Assembly (NCBI GenBank): GCA_034189065.1
Contig: JAXHVQ010000003.1
Span: 45,835 to 109,834, forward strand
Reading direction: 5' to 3'
Length of the DNA stretch: 64,000 nt
Source: FACHB-1406 sp034189065
Lineage (GTDB): Bacteria; Cyanobacteriota; Cyanobacteriia; Cyanobacteriales; Spirulinaceae
A program made the translations under genes and the position numbers. The notes below the pieces were generated by a model. It was not told the DNA's origin. It was given only the letters and a program-made list of their open reading frames with translations, and searched no databases. Positions within the stretch are counted from its first letter, which is position 1; each line of letters opens with the position of its first letter. Of this stretch, positions 10,101-18,401 are shown piece by piece.

Positions 10101-10251
10101 CGGTAACTTGGACAACGGGTACGTCGATGTTGGGCTGTTCGTCGATGCCCATCGTGCGGAAGGAGAAGATACCAACGATGCTTAAAATGAGGAAGAGAAC
10201 GATGGTGGGGACGGGGTTTTTAATGGACCAGGAGGAGACGTGAAAGGACAT
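7114..10251 (-). CDS. HAE1-type RND multidrug/hydrophobe efflux permease
   Basis: This 1045-residue inner-membrane pump belongs to the AcrB/MdtC group. It opens with MSFHVSSWSIKNPVPTIVLF, which leads into TM1. The first periplasmic region contains the usual QPGAGPEELETQVTKKIEDS. TM4 carries the paired acidic residues of the proton relay (LAIGNLVDDAICMIENID). The central repeat begins at about residue 530, and the second membrane half ends with GGFSTSTLLTLIVVPVLFTY. It exports drugs or lipophilic compounds by proton antiport together with a periplasmic adaptor, encoded at 11305, and an outer-membrane TolC protein, which is not in this window. A hydrophilic tail of about 30 residues follows the last membrane helix. 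Confidence 0.93.
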   Translation of the reverse strand: MSFHVSSWSIKNPVPTIVLFLILSIVGIFSFRTMGIDEQPNIDVPVVQVTVTQPGAGPEELETQVTKKIEDSVAGLGNIDEMSSNVTDGRSTTVINFVLGTDTNEATNDVRNAVTQVRTSLPQDINEPLVERLEFAGDSIMTYAVQSDGRSVEELSDLVDRTISRALLNVEGVAQIERVGGVDREIRVDLDPSRLQAYGITATQVNDQIRALNVNLPGGRAEIGGGEQNVRTLGSAQTVEELRGYRITLPNNDTVPLESLGNVEDSFADPRSAAFLDGEPVVGFSVLRSQGSTLATVEENARAAVETLKETLPDDVKLELVFTRATAIRDTYKATIDTIWIGCILTTAVVGLFLLDWRVTLITAMALPLSMIPTFGVMKLLGYTLNGMTLLGLALAIGNLVDDAICMIENIDQHLRMGKTPYRAAWDAAREIGLAVVATTATIVAVFLPVAFMGGIPGQFFQPFGVTVAVSTMFSTLVACTMTPMLSAYILKPKTTGTVDDESISATSYQNSHGNQRGLYRGVLKWALRHRIVTLLIAIAFFIGSLQLIPFIPKGLFNSGDTGVSTVMVDLPPGSTLEETTEVLGAVKEKLRENPAVESVLARANSVNSGTAFVNLIPKDRRVHQREFEKQMRGKFRQIPGARVSFRSDGAGGSSKDVTLVLKSENPEVLGQTANDLEKQMREIPGLVEVTSSLSLVKPELIIEPDPARAADLGVSVQAIARTASLALIGDNESSLAKFNLSDRQIPIRVKIATDEREKLETLENLRVPSSTGSLVPIDAVANIRLGSGPAEIKRFNRSRQVTVEANLDGLSLGDAVVQIRALPAMSPLPPEVSEEPAGDAKIMRDVFTRFGTALGFAVLSIYAILVLLYNNFLYPVAILSALPLSIGGALIGLMIAQKELALFALIGIVLLMGLVTKNAILLVDFALAAEQEGLPQFKAVVQAGVSRLRPIVMTSLSTIAGMTPIALEWGADGEVRSPMAISVIGGFSTSTLLTLIVVPVLFTYVDSFVHWLGKLFGGRRRQEEALILAEEKETVASLNGKKPK

Positions 10252-10550
10252 AATTTTTTAAGATTTACAATTCAGAGTTTGGCTTTTCTGAGTGTTCGCA
10301 ACAACGACAGTGATAAATTGGCAATTTTAATAATTAATAGTTAATTAATTGAACCTAAAAACTCTTCGCTTACGAAAAAAAAGAACACATTTTTTTAGGT
10401 TTCCTCAAAACCGTGATTTATCCGAATCGGTCGTAGATATTTCTGAATTTCAATCCTTTTTTTAAGAAGAGGTAGTTATTCATTATTCATTATAAATGAC
10501 TTTATTAAAAAAAGGAACTAAATCATATTTTAGAATTAGGTTGCTGGAAA

Positions 10551-11183
10551 TCAACAGTCTGAGACAGAATCTAAGTCTTCCGTTGATTCACTAATACTGC
10601 TTGCTAAAATCCCCAGAATCTTGTTGACATTGTTAAGGAAATACTCTCCTAAATCGATTTCAACCGTTTGCTTCTTTAACATCAAGAATTTCCATCTATC
10701 TCCCGTGGTGACAGCTCCATAAATTTTGTGAATTGAATTACCTTCGCGCTCGTTGAATAATCTTGCGGCTAACATTTCCGCTATACACTGACCTAAGCAA
10801 GCATTAATATCTTCTTTTTTTGCTTCTACAATGGTGATGACGGGTGCGTTGATGAAGAGTTGTTCTGGGGAACGGCTGATGAGAAAGTCACAGGTTCCGT
10901 TTAATCCTTGGGTCGCATCAACGGTAAAATCTGTGCCGGAGAATAAACCGATGGGGTGCGGAAACCGCTTTTTTAATTCAATAAGTATGGGGGCAATAAT
11001 CATTTCCGAACGGGATTTTTCGGTGTTAATGGCAAGGGCTAAAGGCAAATTGTACTCAAGAGTTTCTTCTAAATAAGCGCTGCTGTCAAATTCGGGCATA
11101 TCGGCAAATATTCTTACTTTTTCACTAATTGTTAAACCAAAGTTTTTTACTACTTTGGCTAAAGTAAAATCGCTATATGCCAT
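10551..11183 (-). CDS. Hypothetical protein with PD-(D/E)XK-like core
   Basis: This 210-residue protein belongs to a family seen often in cyanobacteria under no name. A nuclease-like core is visible: an acidic residue in NGTCDFLISRSPEQL (about residue 96), then the E-x-K element VITIVEAKKEDINACLGQC (about 115-133), followed by a helix. This is the arrangement of PD-(D/E)XK enzymes and Uma2 relatives. No function is known. The gene lies between the RND adaptor and permease on the same strand, with gaps of about 120 and 300 bases. This suggests it is a separate cassette inserted into the efflux operon; alternatively it is co-transcribed. Confidence 0.65.
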   Translation of the reverse strand: MAYSDFTLAKVVKNFGLTISEKVRIFADMPEFDSSAYLEETLEYNLPLALAINTEKSRSEMIIAPILIELKKRFPHPIGLFSGTDFTVDATQGLNGTCDFLISRSPEQLFINAPVITIVEAKKEDINACLGQCIAEMLAARLFNEREGNSIHKIYGAVTTGDRWKFLMLKKQTVEIDLGEYFLNNVNKILGILASSISESTEDLDSVSDC

Positions 11184-11304
11184 ATTAATTTAACCTTTTG
11201 AATTAAGGATTAGCGATCGCGACTCAAACCGACGATGCGACGAAGTTTTTCAGCATAATTTGTCGAATTGTAAGATTGATAGGGAAGAGTTGGAGTTTAA
11301 GCTG

Positions 11305-12756
11305 CTAAGTCCCTTGAATTTCAACCCGATCGCCATCTTTCAAGTATGCCGCACCTTTGAGAACGATGCGATCGCCTGATTCTAAGCCGCTGACAATTTC
11401 CACTCGTCCGCCAGGAAGAATTTTGCCAGTTTCGACAGTTTGCACCTTAACGGTGTTGTCGGGTTGGACAACGTAGGCGATCGCGTTGCCGTCGGGTTGG
11501 GGTAGGATGGCTTCGGTCGGGGCAGTAACTCCGGTAGCCGCAGAGGTGACAATGGCGGCGCGCAAGAACATCCCTGGTTTTAAATTGGCACCCCCAGGCA
11601 AATTGACTTTAACAATGGCTTGGCGCGACTGTTCGTCTACAACGGGGTCGATTTCGCGCACGGTTCCCCTTAACTTCAGTTCGCTATCGGCATCGGACGC
11701 AATTTCCACGCTTTGACCGGGACGAATTTGGGGCAGTTGGGTTTCGGGAACTTTGAGTTGCAGTTCTAAGCGCCCGTTTTGCACGATCTCAAAGAGTGCT
11801 TTTGACGAAGAGGTAATATCGCCGACGCGGGCTTCGCGGCTGGCAATTTCGCCGCTAGCGGGCGCTACGACGCGGGTTTCGTTGAGTTGGGCGCTTATGA
11901 GTTGCACTTGACCTTTAGCTTGGGCCAGTTGCGCTTCGCCTTGGGCAATGGCCTCGGGACGCGGACCGGCTTGGAGTTGGGCAAGTTGCTGTTTGGCTTC
12001 CCCCAAGCGCGCTTTGGCTTGGTCGAGGGCGGCTTGGCTGTTGCGTTCGACATTGAGAACTTCGTCGAGGCGATCGCGCGCGATCGCGCCTTCGGCTTCC
12101 AAGGTTCGATTGCGTTGCGCCCGCTGGCGAGCTAAGTTTAAGTCCGATTCTGCCTGTCTGACTCCCGCTTCGGCGCTGCGAACGGCTTCTTTTGCCCGGG
12201 CAATTTCTTCGCCGCGACTGCCCGCGCGCAGTTCGGCGACTCGCGCTTCGGCTTGGGCAACGGAGGCTTGAGCCTGGACGAGTTGGGCTTGCAAAATGGT
12301 GTTGTCGAGGCGAACGAGGGGTTGTCCGGTTTTCACGAAGTCGCCTTCATCGACGAGAACCGACTCGATTTGCAACCCTGTCGCCGGACTCATGACGGGT
12401 AGCATTTCAAAGGCGGTGACGGTTCCCGTGGCTTCTAGGGTACGGTTGACGGACGTAGTTTCTACTTCATCGACGGTAACGCTGGAGGCGGGGGCTTGGG
12501 ATTGTTCGGTGGAGGCAGTCGGGGTTGCCTCGTCTGGGTTTGCTTGTCCGGGAACGGCGATGCGACTGCCAATGACGGCGAGGGCAATGCCTAAACCGAT
12601 GCCCAATAAGACTCCGCGTCCGCCGGAATGCCAGGGTTTTTGGGTTTGGGCGGGGGGTTCTTCGGTTGCGGGTTCGAGATGAAGGACGCGATCGCGCGTT
12701 TCGCTGCTAGCGCCCTCTCCCTGCACTTTTTCTTCTTCTAAGGAGTTGAGTTCCAC
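11305..12756 (-). CDS. RND efflux periplasmic adaptor (HlyD/AcrA-type membrane fusion protein)
   Basis: The 483-residue protein has a cytoplasmic stretch of about 50 residues, one membrane helix (GVLLGIGLGIALAVIGS, about 51-67) and a lipoyl/barrel-sandwich half. A long alpha-helical hairpin rich in Ala, Gln, Glu and Arg follows (about 155-275, ASVAQAEARVAELRAGS). The second lipoyl half (ETRVVAPASGEIASREARVGD) and a beta-barrel/membrane-proximal domain complete it. No lipobox is present, so the anchor is the helix. It would bridge the permease at 7114 to an outer-membrane channel. It is the first gene of the minus-strand group. The upstream 300 bases (12757-13056) are A+T-rich near 12800-12860 and hold no gene. 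Confidence 0.9.
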   Translation of the reverse strand: MELNSLEEEKVQGEGASSETRDRVLHLEPATEEPPAQTQKPWHSGGRGVLLGIGLGIALAVIGSRIAVPGQANPDEATPTASTEQSQAPASSVTVDEVETTSVNRTLEATGTVTAFEMLPVMSPATGLQIESVLVDEGDFVKTGQPLVRLDNTILQAQLVQAQASVAQAEARVAELRAGSRGEEIARAKEAVRSAEAGVRQAESDLNLARQRAQRNRTLEAEGAIARDRLDEVLNVERNSQAALDQAKARLGEAKQQLAQLQAGPRPEAIAQGEAQLAQAKGQVQLISAQLNETRVVAPASGEIASREARVGDITSSSKALFEIVQNGRLELQLKVPETQLPQIRPGQSVEIASDADSELKLRGTVREIDPVVDEQSRQAIVKVNLPGGANLKPGMFLRAAIVTSAATGVTAPTEAILPQPDGNAIAYVVQPDNTVKVQTVETGKILPGGRVEIVSGLESGDRIVLKGAAYLKDGDRVEIQGT

Positions 12757-13056
12757 GGCTTTGCTGTGTTTTGGCGTTACGATAGGACTTTGAGTAGTGA
12801 CGTAAAAATTAAGCTGACTTCTATTTTCTTAATATTACTTAAAGTTTAACAAAATATTCCGTTTTGAGACAGTTGGGGATGGGGGTAGGTCGAGGCAAAG
12901 GCGGAGGGGATGCGATCGCGCTTCGCCTTTCATACCGTACAAATCATTTTTCCCAATTCCCTAAAGAAAATCGTCTAGCGCCAGAAGCGTACTTAACTGA
13001 ACCTAAAATTACGACTCAGCTAAACTCGACATAACCGATAAACTTGGAATGCGCCA

Positions 13057-13758
13057 ATGAATATGACCCTCTCCTTAGACAAATCGACTCAATCTCCCTC
13101 TATCTTTCAGCAGCGCAATGCAACGTGGCAAGATTATGTGAAGTTAAGGGATAGCACGGAGCGAGATTGGCGTAAAATTGCATATCACAAAGGATGGTTG
13201 TGGGCAGATATGGGAACAGAAGGACCGAGACACGCTTCTTTTAGCGATTTAATGACCGCAGTTTTTGTCGTTTGGTCCTTCCTTCACCCCGATGTTCCAT
13301 TGCAATCCTACGGACGCTGCCTCCTTGAACTGCCAGATACCCACGCCTGCGCGCCCGATTTAGTGCTTTACAAAGGCGAAAATATCCCAAAATGGAAACT
13401 GGGCGAACCGCGTCGAATTCGATTGAATGGCGAAGCGCTCGAGGGACGACATCGCGCGCCCGATCTCGTCGGAGAAATTGCCGATACGTCGCTGAGTTTA
13501 GACCTCGACGAACAGAAGCAATTGTATGCAAGTTTAGGAATTGTCGAATATTGGGTAATTGATGTCAAAGGAATGCGATTATTTGCGTTTGGTTTAGCGG
13601 AAAATAACGTATACGAAGAAATTCAAATTTCCCAAACTTTAGCAGGTTTACCCATCCCATTGCTCCAACAAACTCTAGAACGATTAGCTACAGAAACCAA
13701 TATGGCAGCCGCCAATTGGCTGATGCGGCAGTTACAAAAAGGAGAACTCGAACGTTGA
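13057..13758 (+). CDS. Uma2 family protein (PD-(D/E)XK-like), copy 1 of a tandem pair
   Basis: The 233-residue protein shows the Uma2 core. It contains CAPDLVLYKGE, then DLVGEIADTSLSLDLDEQKQLYASLGI and finally EYWVIDVKG; the Asp of PDL and the Glu of GEIAD are the likely metal ligands. Uma2 proteins form a very large cyanobacterial family with a restriction-endonuclease-like fold and no settled role. The frame can start at 13057 or at the ATG six bases later (MTLSLDKST), which matches the start of the neighbouring copy. The copy at 13839 is nearly the same over most of its length. The C-terminal tail after residue 190 diverges most. Confidence 0.85.
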   Translation: MNMTLSLDKSTQSPSIFQQRNATWQDYVKLRDSTERDWRKIAYHKGWLWADMGTEGPRHASFSDLMTAVFVVWSFLHPDVPLQSYGRCLLELPDTHACAPDLVLYKGENIPKWKLGEPRRIRLNGEALEGRHRAPDLVGEIADTSLSLDLDEQKQLYASLGIVEYWVIDVKGMRLFAFGLAENNVYEEIQISQTLAGLPIPLLQQTLERLATETNMAAANWLMRQLQKGELER

Positions 13759-13838
13759 AAGCAGGCCCCAGCAAGCCCAAAATCGCGCTCAAAGCCTAAA
13801 CTGAGAGAAGCGAATCTGAAGTTACGAGGTGTTTTACT

Positions 13839-14528
13839 ATGACCCTCTCCTTAGACAAATCGACTCAATTTCCCTCTATCTTTCAGCAGCACAATGCAAC
13901 GTGGCAAGATTATGTAAAGTTAAGGGATAGCACCGAGCGAGATTGGCGTAAAATTGCATATCACAAAGGATGGTTGTGGGCAGATATGGGAACCGAAGGA
14001 CCCGAACACGCTTCTTTTAGCGATTTGATGACTATAATTTTTGGATTTTGGTCGTTACTCCATCCCGATATCGTATTGCAATCCTACGGACGCTGCCTCC
14101 TCGAACTGCCAGATACCCACGCCTGCGCGCCCGATTTAGTGCTTTACCAAGGCGAAAATATCCCCAAATGGAAACCGGGCGAACCGCGTCGAATTCGATT
14201 GAATGGCGAAGCACTTGAGGGGCGACATCGCGCGCCCGATCTCGTTGGAGAAATTGCCGATACGTCGCTGAGTTTAGACCTCGACGAACAAAAGCAATTG
14301 TATGCAAGTTTAGGAATTGTCGAATATTGGGTTATTGATGTCAAAGGAATGCGATTATTTGCGTTTGGTTTAACTGAAACGGGTGCATACGAAGCGATTC
14401 AAGTTTCCCAAGTTTTAACAGATTTGCCCATCCCATTGCTCGAACAAACCCTAGAACGGTTAGCCACAGAAACGAATATGGCAGCCGCCAATTGGTTGAT
14501 GCAACAACTACAAATTCGAGAGAATTAA
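13839..14528 (+). CDS. Uma2 family protein, copy 2 of a tandem pair
   Basis: This 229-residue paralogue of the preceding gene shares long blocks of sequence, including IAYHKGWLWADMGTEGP and GRHRAPDLVGEIADTSL. The pair arose by a recent tandem duplication. The same catalytic-looking elements are present (CAPDLVLYQGE, GEIADTS, EYWVIDVKG). The ribosome binding site is weak (GAGGTG, eight bases before the ATG). It lies 80 bases after copy 1 in the same direction, so both may share a transcript. Differences cluster at residues 75-95 and 195-229. The function is unknown. Confidence 0.85.
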   Translation: MTLSLDKSTQFPSIFQQHNATWQDYVKLRDSTERDWRKIAYHKGWLWADMGTEGPEHASFSDLMTIIFGFWSLLHPDIVLQSYGRCLLELPDTHACAPDLVLYQGENIPKWKPGEPRRIRLNGEALEGRHRAPDLVGEIADTSLSLDLDEQKQLYASLGIVEYWVIDVKGMRLFAFGLTETGAYEAIQVSQVLTDLPIPLLEQTLERLATETNMAAANWLMQQLQIREN

Positions 14529-14532
14529 ACTA

Positions 14533-14639
14533 ATACCAAATCCGGTTATAATAAGCTGACTATGAAGATCGAGAAAATCCGCTTTGAGATGAACTTTTTA
14601 GGATTTTCGTGAATTGTGTTACCAAAGCGGATTTGGTAT
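14533..14639. repeat. MITE-like element with 12-bp terminal inverted repeats
   Basis: ATACCAAATCCG at 14533-14544 is repeated in inverted orientation at 14628-14639, enclosing a 107-base non-coding element. Elements with ends of this type are frequent in cyanobacterial intergenic DNA. It fills the spacer between the second Uma2 gene and the convergent SDR gene, where it could form a large hairpin. Confidence 0.65.
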
Positions 14640-14701
14640 AACTTTTGAAACTTAGCAACAAACAGCAGCCATAGGCAAAAGACCAAGGATTTAAGTTTCA
14701 C

Positions 14702-15448
14702 CTATTGAGCGCATACGCCACCATCCACCGGGAGCGTATGTCCTGTCACAAAAGAAGCAGCATCCGAACAGAGCCAAACAACTGCATTGGCAACTTCTTC
14801 CGGTTGGCCGATCCGACCCATTGGCACAAATCCTGAATAGGAATGGGGATCTCCTCCGGTACCGACTTCGAGAAGGGGAGTTTCGATAGGACCCGGTGCA
14901 ACTGCATTGATACGAATTCCCTGTTGAGCGTATTCAAGAGCTGCGGCTTTTGTCATGCCAGTGACAGCGTGTTTTGTTGCAGTATAAACCGACCATGTTG
15001 GATAACCATTCAGACCAAAAATCGAACTGTTGTTGACAATAGCTCCACCTCCATTTTGAAGCATTTGCGCGACCTGATACTTCATGCACAGCCACACTCC
15101 TTTAACATTTACATCTAATAAATTTGTCACATCTGTTTCAGACTGCTCTGCTAGGGGAAGATGGGAACCATCAATTCCAGCGTTGTTGAAAGCAATATCC
15201 AAACGTCCGAACTCTTGGACCGTTCGGTTAACCAGAGCTTCCACATCTGAAGATCGAGCAACATCAGTTTTTTGAAAGATAGCTTTGCCGCCAGTAGAGC
15301 CAATGAATTGGACAACTTCTTCTCCGCGTTCGACATTGCGGTTAGCAATAACAACACTCGCTCCAGCTTTGGCAAAGGCGATGGCTGTTGCTCTGCCAAT
15401 ACCCGAACCACCACCGGTAACGATGGCAACCTTGCTGTTGAGATTCAT
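14702..15448 (-). CDS. Short-chain dehydrogenase/reductase (classical SDR)
   Basis: This 248-residue NAD(P)-dependent oxidoreductase has the cofactor motif TGGGSGIG at 11-18, NNAG at about 89-92, and the catalytic Ser in NNSSIFG near 143. The catalytic YTATK pair follows near 155-159, and the C-terminal PVDGG motif is typical of glucose-1-dehydrogenase/FabG-like SDRs. The residues after TGGGSGIG (ANRN) suggest a basic residue able to bind NADPH. The ribosome binding site AGGAG lies nine bases before the start. It is the last gene of the minus-strand group DsbA/FrnE, FAD monooxygenase, SDR. The substrate is unknown. Confidence 0.88.
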   Translation of the reverse strand: MNLNSKVAIVTGGGSGIGRATAIAFAKAGASVVIANRNVERGEEVVQFIGSTGGKAIFQKTDVARSSDVEALVNRTVQEFGRLDIAFNNAGIDGSHLPLAEQSETDVTNLLDVNVKGVWLCMKYQVAQMLQNGGGAIVNNSSIFGLNGYPTWSVYTATKHAVTGMTKAAALEYAQQGIRINAVAPGPIETPLLEVGTGGDPHSYSGFVPMGRIGQPEEVANAVVWLCSDAASFVTGHTLPVDGGVCAQ

Positions 15449-15507
15449 AAAAATTCACTCCTGATTTAAGTTAAAAAGTTGGGTTGAAATTGTGTTGGGC
15501 GATCGCC

Positions 15508-16680
15508 TCAAGCAACGGCATCGGGAATCTCGGCTAATCGCTTCTTACCGTACATGAATTGGGAGCGATCGCCTAAATCCTGTCCTGCTTTCCACAAGTA
15601 CATTCCCAACTGCAATTGCTCGCCTTCCCAGGCCTTCAACGCTTTCGGAAGATCCCTCGCGTCCTGCAAAGCATCGGCAAGAGCGATGGCATTGGCCGCA
15701 GCTTTCGAGACGCTGGCTGCGGTGTGAGGGCGGGGAATAAACGCTGCATCGCCCACCAGAACAATACGCTCAAAGGCCATTTGCGGCACGCCCAAATCCA
15801 AAATGGCTTGGACAAACGGTTGTCGGGTGGCAGCAACCAATTGTTGAAAGGGCGGCGCGAGAACTCGTTCGGCATAGGATCGCATCTCCCGTTCCACTTC
15901 AGGAGCCATTGTTCCAGGTGGAATAGAATAGTCGCGACGGTTGCCATTTTTATCGGTAAGAACCTGCGATAATTCTGTTGCCTCATCGTAGTTGACATAC
16001 CACACCCAGTTAAAGCGGCGTTCTCCGGGAACCAGAGAGCCATTTTCCCCCGGAATGACATACTGGAGAATATGAGAGTTGGGAAATTGATGAAACACGA
16101 AGCGTTCGGTCAACAGGTTAGCCGTTTGTCGATCGAGTTCAGCTTCGTTAACCAACCCGCGATAGGCAACATAACCGGCGTAGCGAGGTTCGTAACTGGG
16201 GAGGAGATGTTGTCGCACCGTTGAATTTGCGCCATCGGCACCAACGAGTAAATCGCCTGTCTCCCGCGTCCCGTCAGCGAAAATAGCTGTAACTCGTTCG
16301 CCTTCTGTTTGAATATCTATCAAATTTTTCCCTTGATGGTAATGTTCTGTGGGAAAATGTCGTCGCATTGTGCCATATAACAAATTCCAAGACGTTAAAA
16401 TTTGACCCATAGACATTCGATGGGCAATACTGCCATCTTTTTGGAGGTACAATCGTTCGCGCGCCACTACCCCAAGGGGAGCCTCATACGCTACACCCGA
16501 TCGCTGGAAAGCTTCCACTACCTCCGGTTGCAGCACAACGCCACCGCCGCGACTATCGAGAGAGTGAGGCGATCGCTCGTAAATGTCCGCCTCCCAACCT
16601 ATCGATCGCAGCAAGATTCCTGCAAATAACCCACCCAGCGAGCCGCCGATAATAATGATACGCTTGCCTGTAGATGTCAT
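15508..16680 (-). CDS. FAD-dependent monooxygenase (UbiH/PHBH-like)
   Basis: This 390-residue flavoprotein carries the dinucleotide motif GGSLGGLFAGILLRSIGWE near residues 12-30. The DG-type motif GADGANSTVRQHL lies near 148, and the FAD ribityl-binding GD motif is VLVGDAAFIPRPHTAASVSKAAANA near 300. These define the class A hydroxylases (2-polyprenyl-6-methoxyphenol hydroxylase group) acting on aromatic or polyketide-like substrates. Its ATG overlaps the stop of the upstream DsbA-like gene by four bases (ATGA), so translation is probably coupled. It forms an operon with the DsbA/FrnE and SDR genes, divergent from a LysR regulator. Confidence 0.9.
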   Translation of the reverse strand: MTSTGKRIIIIGGSLGGLFAGILLRSIGWEADIYERSPHSLDSRGGGVVLQPEVVEAFQRSGVAYEAPLGVVARERLYLQKDGSIAHRMSMGQILTSWNLLYGTMRRHFPTEHYHQGKNLIDIQTEGERVTAIFADGTRETGDLLVGADGANSTVRQHLLPSYEPRYAGYVAYRGLVNEAELDRQTANLLTERFVFHQFPNSHILQYVIPGENGSLVPGERRFNWVWYVNYDEATELSQVLTDKNGNRRDYSIPPGTMAPEVEREMRSYAERVLAPPFQQLVAATRQPFVQAILDLGVPQMAFERIVLVGDAAFIPRPHTAASVSKAAANAIALADALQDARDLPKALKAWEGEQLQLGMYLWKAGQDLGDRSQFMYGKKRLAEIPDAVA

Positions 16681-17327
16681 CGTCCCACCTCCGCTAACTC
16701 GCCTACTGCGTTTTGCAACGCCGTTAAGAAGACCTCAACAGGTTGAGCGCCGGATAAAACGTCTCGACCAATGCGAATGCTTGGAACGCCACGAACCCCT
16801 CGAGCGGCGGTTTGACGTTCTAACTCGCGCACTTCTCGAGTTCCAGCATCAGAGAGAAGAAACCTCTCAGCGATGTTTTCATCAAGACCAACCTCAGCCG
16901 CCAGCTTCGCTAAGATTTCAACGCGACTAATGTTTTGCCCTTCGGTAAAATAGGCTTTGAGAATGCGTTCTGCCATTGCGGTTGCTTGACCGTATTGGGC
17001 TGCAAACCCGGTCAGGCGATGGGCTTTCAGGGTATTGGGCGTAACGTCCATTAAGTCGTAGCGAAACTGAATTCCGTCATCCTTGGTTGCCTGGATTGTT
17101 TGCGCATCCAATTGTTGGGAATAGTCCCAACTTCCAAATTTCTGGGTGCGGTAGGTTTGGCGGTTCATCCCCATCTCCGGCATATTCGGATTCAACTCAA
17201 AGGGATACCAAATGCGCTGAATGGTTGCGGTTGGGTTGAGTTGAGCGATCGCGTTGTTAAGACGGGTTTCTGCTACTAAACACCACGGACAAATAAAATC
17301 TGAGGTCATTTCAATGGTTAAGGTCAT
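16677..17327 (-). CDS. DsbA family oxidoreductase (FrnE-like)
   Basis: The 216-residue protein begins MTLTIEMTSDFICPWCLVAE. The CPWC pair is the thioredoxin-fold active site used by the FrnE branch of DsbA-like proteins, first named from polyketide biosynthesis; related members act as 2-hydroxychromene-2-carboxylate isomerases. Other family marks are YPFELNPNMPEMG, AHRLTGFAAQYG and the C-terminal GVPSIRIGRDVLSGAQP with the cis-Pro. I chose the start at 17327 because AGGAGGT lies five bases upstream; an open extension to 17405 lacks family similarity. It is the first gene of the operon, and the next gene overlaps its stop by four bases. Confidence 0.9.
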   Translation of the reverse strand: MTLTIEMTSDFICPWCLVAETRLNNAIAQLNPTATIQRIWYPFELNPNMPEMGMNRQTYRTQKFGSWDYSQQLDAQTIQATKDDGIQFRYDLMDVTPNTLKAHRLTGFAAQYGQATAMAERILKAYFTEGQNISRVEILAKLAAEVGLDENIAERFLLSDAGTREVRELERQTAARGVRGVPSIRIGRDVLSGAQPVEVFLTALQNAVGELAEVGR

Positions 17328-17406
17328 ACTTACCTCCTCTGTGGGCGATAGTTTCACCTTAACTCCACTCAATAGAAATGTTAATATAGCTTGTGCGCTC
17401 AACACT

Positions 17407-17423
17407 TTTGCATTTTACGCAAA
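17407..17423. promoter_or_regulatory. Candidate LysR operator in the divergent promoter region
   Basis: TTTGC and GCAAA are separated by seven bases in the 108-base space between the divergent starts of the DsbA-like gene (17327) and the LysR gene (17436). A LysR-type site of the T-N11-A class fits here. This is inference from position and symmetry only. Confidence 0.45.
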
Positions 17424-17435
17424 GCAGAATTAATA

Positions 17436-18356
17436 ATGGATCGATTTACTGCCATGCAAGCCTTCGCGAGGGTCGTTGAAACGGGTAACTTTTCTGAAGC
17501 ATCTCGACAATTGGGTGTGGCTGTCTCCTCTGTTACTCGCCAAGTGAACGCACTGGAAGCCATGCTGCATACCCAACTGCTCAATCGTTCCACGCGCAGC
17601 ATTACCCTCACCCCTCGAGGGCGCAAATATTATGACAAGGTGGTACAAATTCTTCAAGATGTCGAATTAGCCAATCTCTCAGTGGCAGAACAAGATGAAG
17701 TGCCACGAGGATTATTGCGAGTGAGTCTGCCGGTAACTTTTGGACGACTCCATATTGCGCCGCTGATTCGAGATTTTCTGATGCAATATCCTCAAATGCA
17801 GCTAGATTTAATCTTTAGCGATCTGCTGTCCAATTTAGTGGAAGAAGAACTTGATGTAGTCATTCGTCTTGGCAACCTCGATCGTTCTGGTGCTAATTGG
17901 CTCCTTCGCAAACTTGCTTCCTATACGCGCAAAGTATGTGGCAGTCCTGCTTATTTTCAACAGTATGGCAAGCCCGAGCATCCAGATGATTTAACTCACC
18001 ATAATTGCTTGCGCTTTAGCTACTCCACCGGGCATGAAATTTGGCGGTTCAAACGAGACAAAGAGGTATGCGAGGTGAAGATTAGTGGTTCGCTTATTGC
18101 CAACAATTCCGACATTCTTCGGCAAGTTTGCTTAGATGGTGTAGGGTTAATTCTTATGCCAACTTGGTTGATTGGAGAGGATGTTCGTGCGGGTCGATTA
18201 CAATCGATATTGAATGATTTTCAGTTCTATCCTCACATTGATATGGATACGGGGATTTATGCACTTTATCTGCCGAATCGCCGCCATTCCTTAAGGGTTC
18301 AAACCTTTATCGATTTTCTGACTCAACAATTTGGCAACGCATCTACATGGGAATAA
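17436..18356 (+). CDS. LysR family transcriptional regulator
   Basis: The 306-residue regulator has an N-terminal winged helix-turn-helix (MDRFTAMQAFARVVETGNFS, then EASRQLGVAVSSVTRQVNALE). A LysR substrate-binding domain starts at about residue 90 (PRGLLRVSLPVTFGRLHIAPL). The sequence resembles the DsbA/CrgA/AaeR-type branch that commonly controls nearby oxidoreductase genes. I use the ATG at 17436; the open extension upstream (from 17391) has no regulator similarity. It is transcribed away from the DsbA-FAD monooxygenase-SDR operon, the usual arrangement for a LysR protein and its target. The inducer is unknown. Confidence 0.92.
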   Translation: MDRFTAMQAFARVVETGNFSEASRQLGVAVSSVTRQVNALEAMLHTQLLNRSTRSITLTPRGRKYYDKVVQILQDVELANLSVAEQDEVPRGLLRVSLPVTFGRLHIAPLIRDFLMQYPQMQLDLIFSDLLSNLVEEELDVVIRLGNLDRSGANWLLRKLASYTRKVCGSPAYFQQYGKPEHPDDLTHHNCLRFSYSTGHEIWRFKRDKEVCEVKISGSLIANNSDILRQVCLDGVGLILMPTWLIGEDVRAGRLQSILNDFQFYPHIDMDTGIYALYLPNRRHSLRVQTFIDFLTQQFGNASTWE

Positions 18357-18401
18357 CTAGGGTCGGTTGATGTGCTGTAAAGATTTTACAGGTTAGCGGT
18401 A

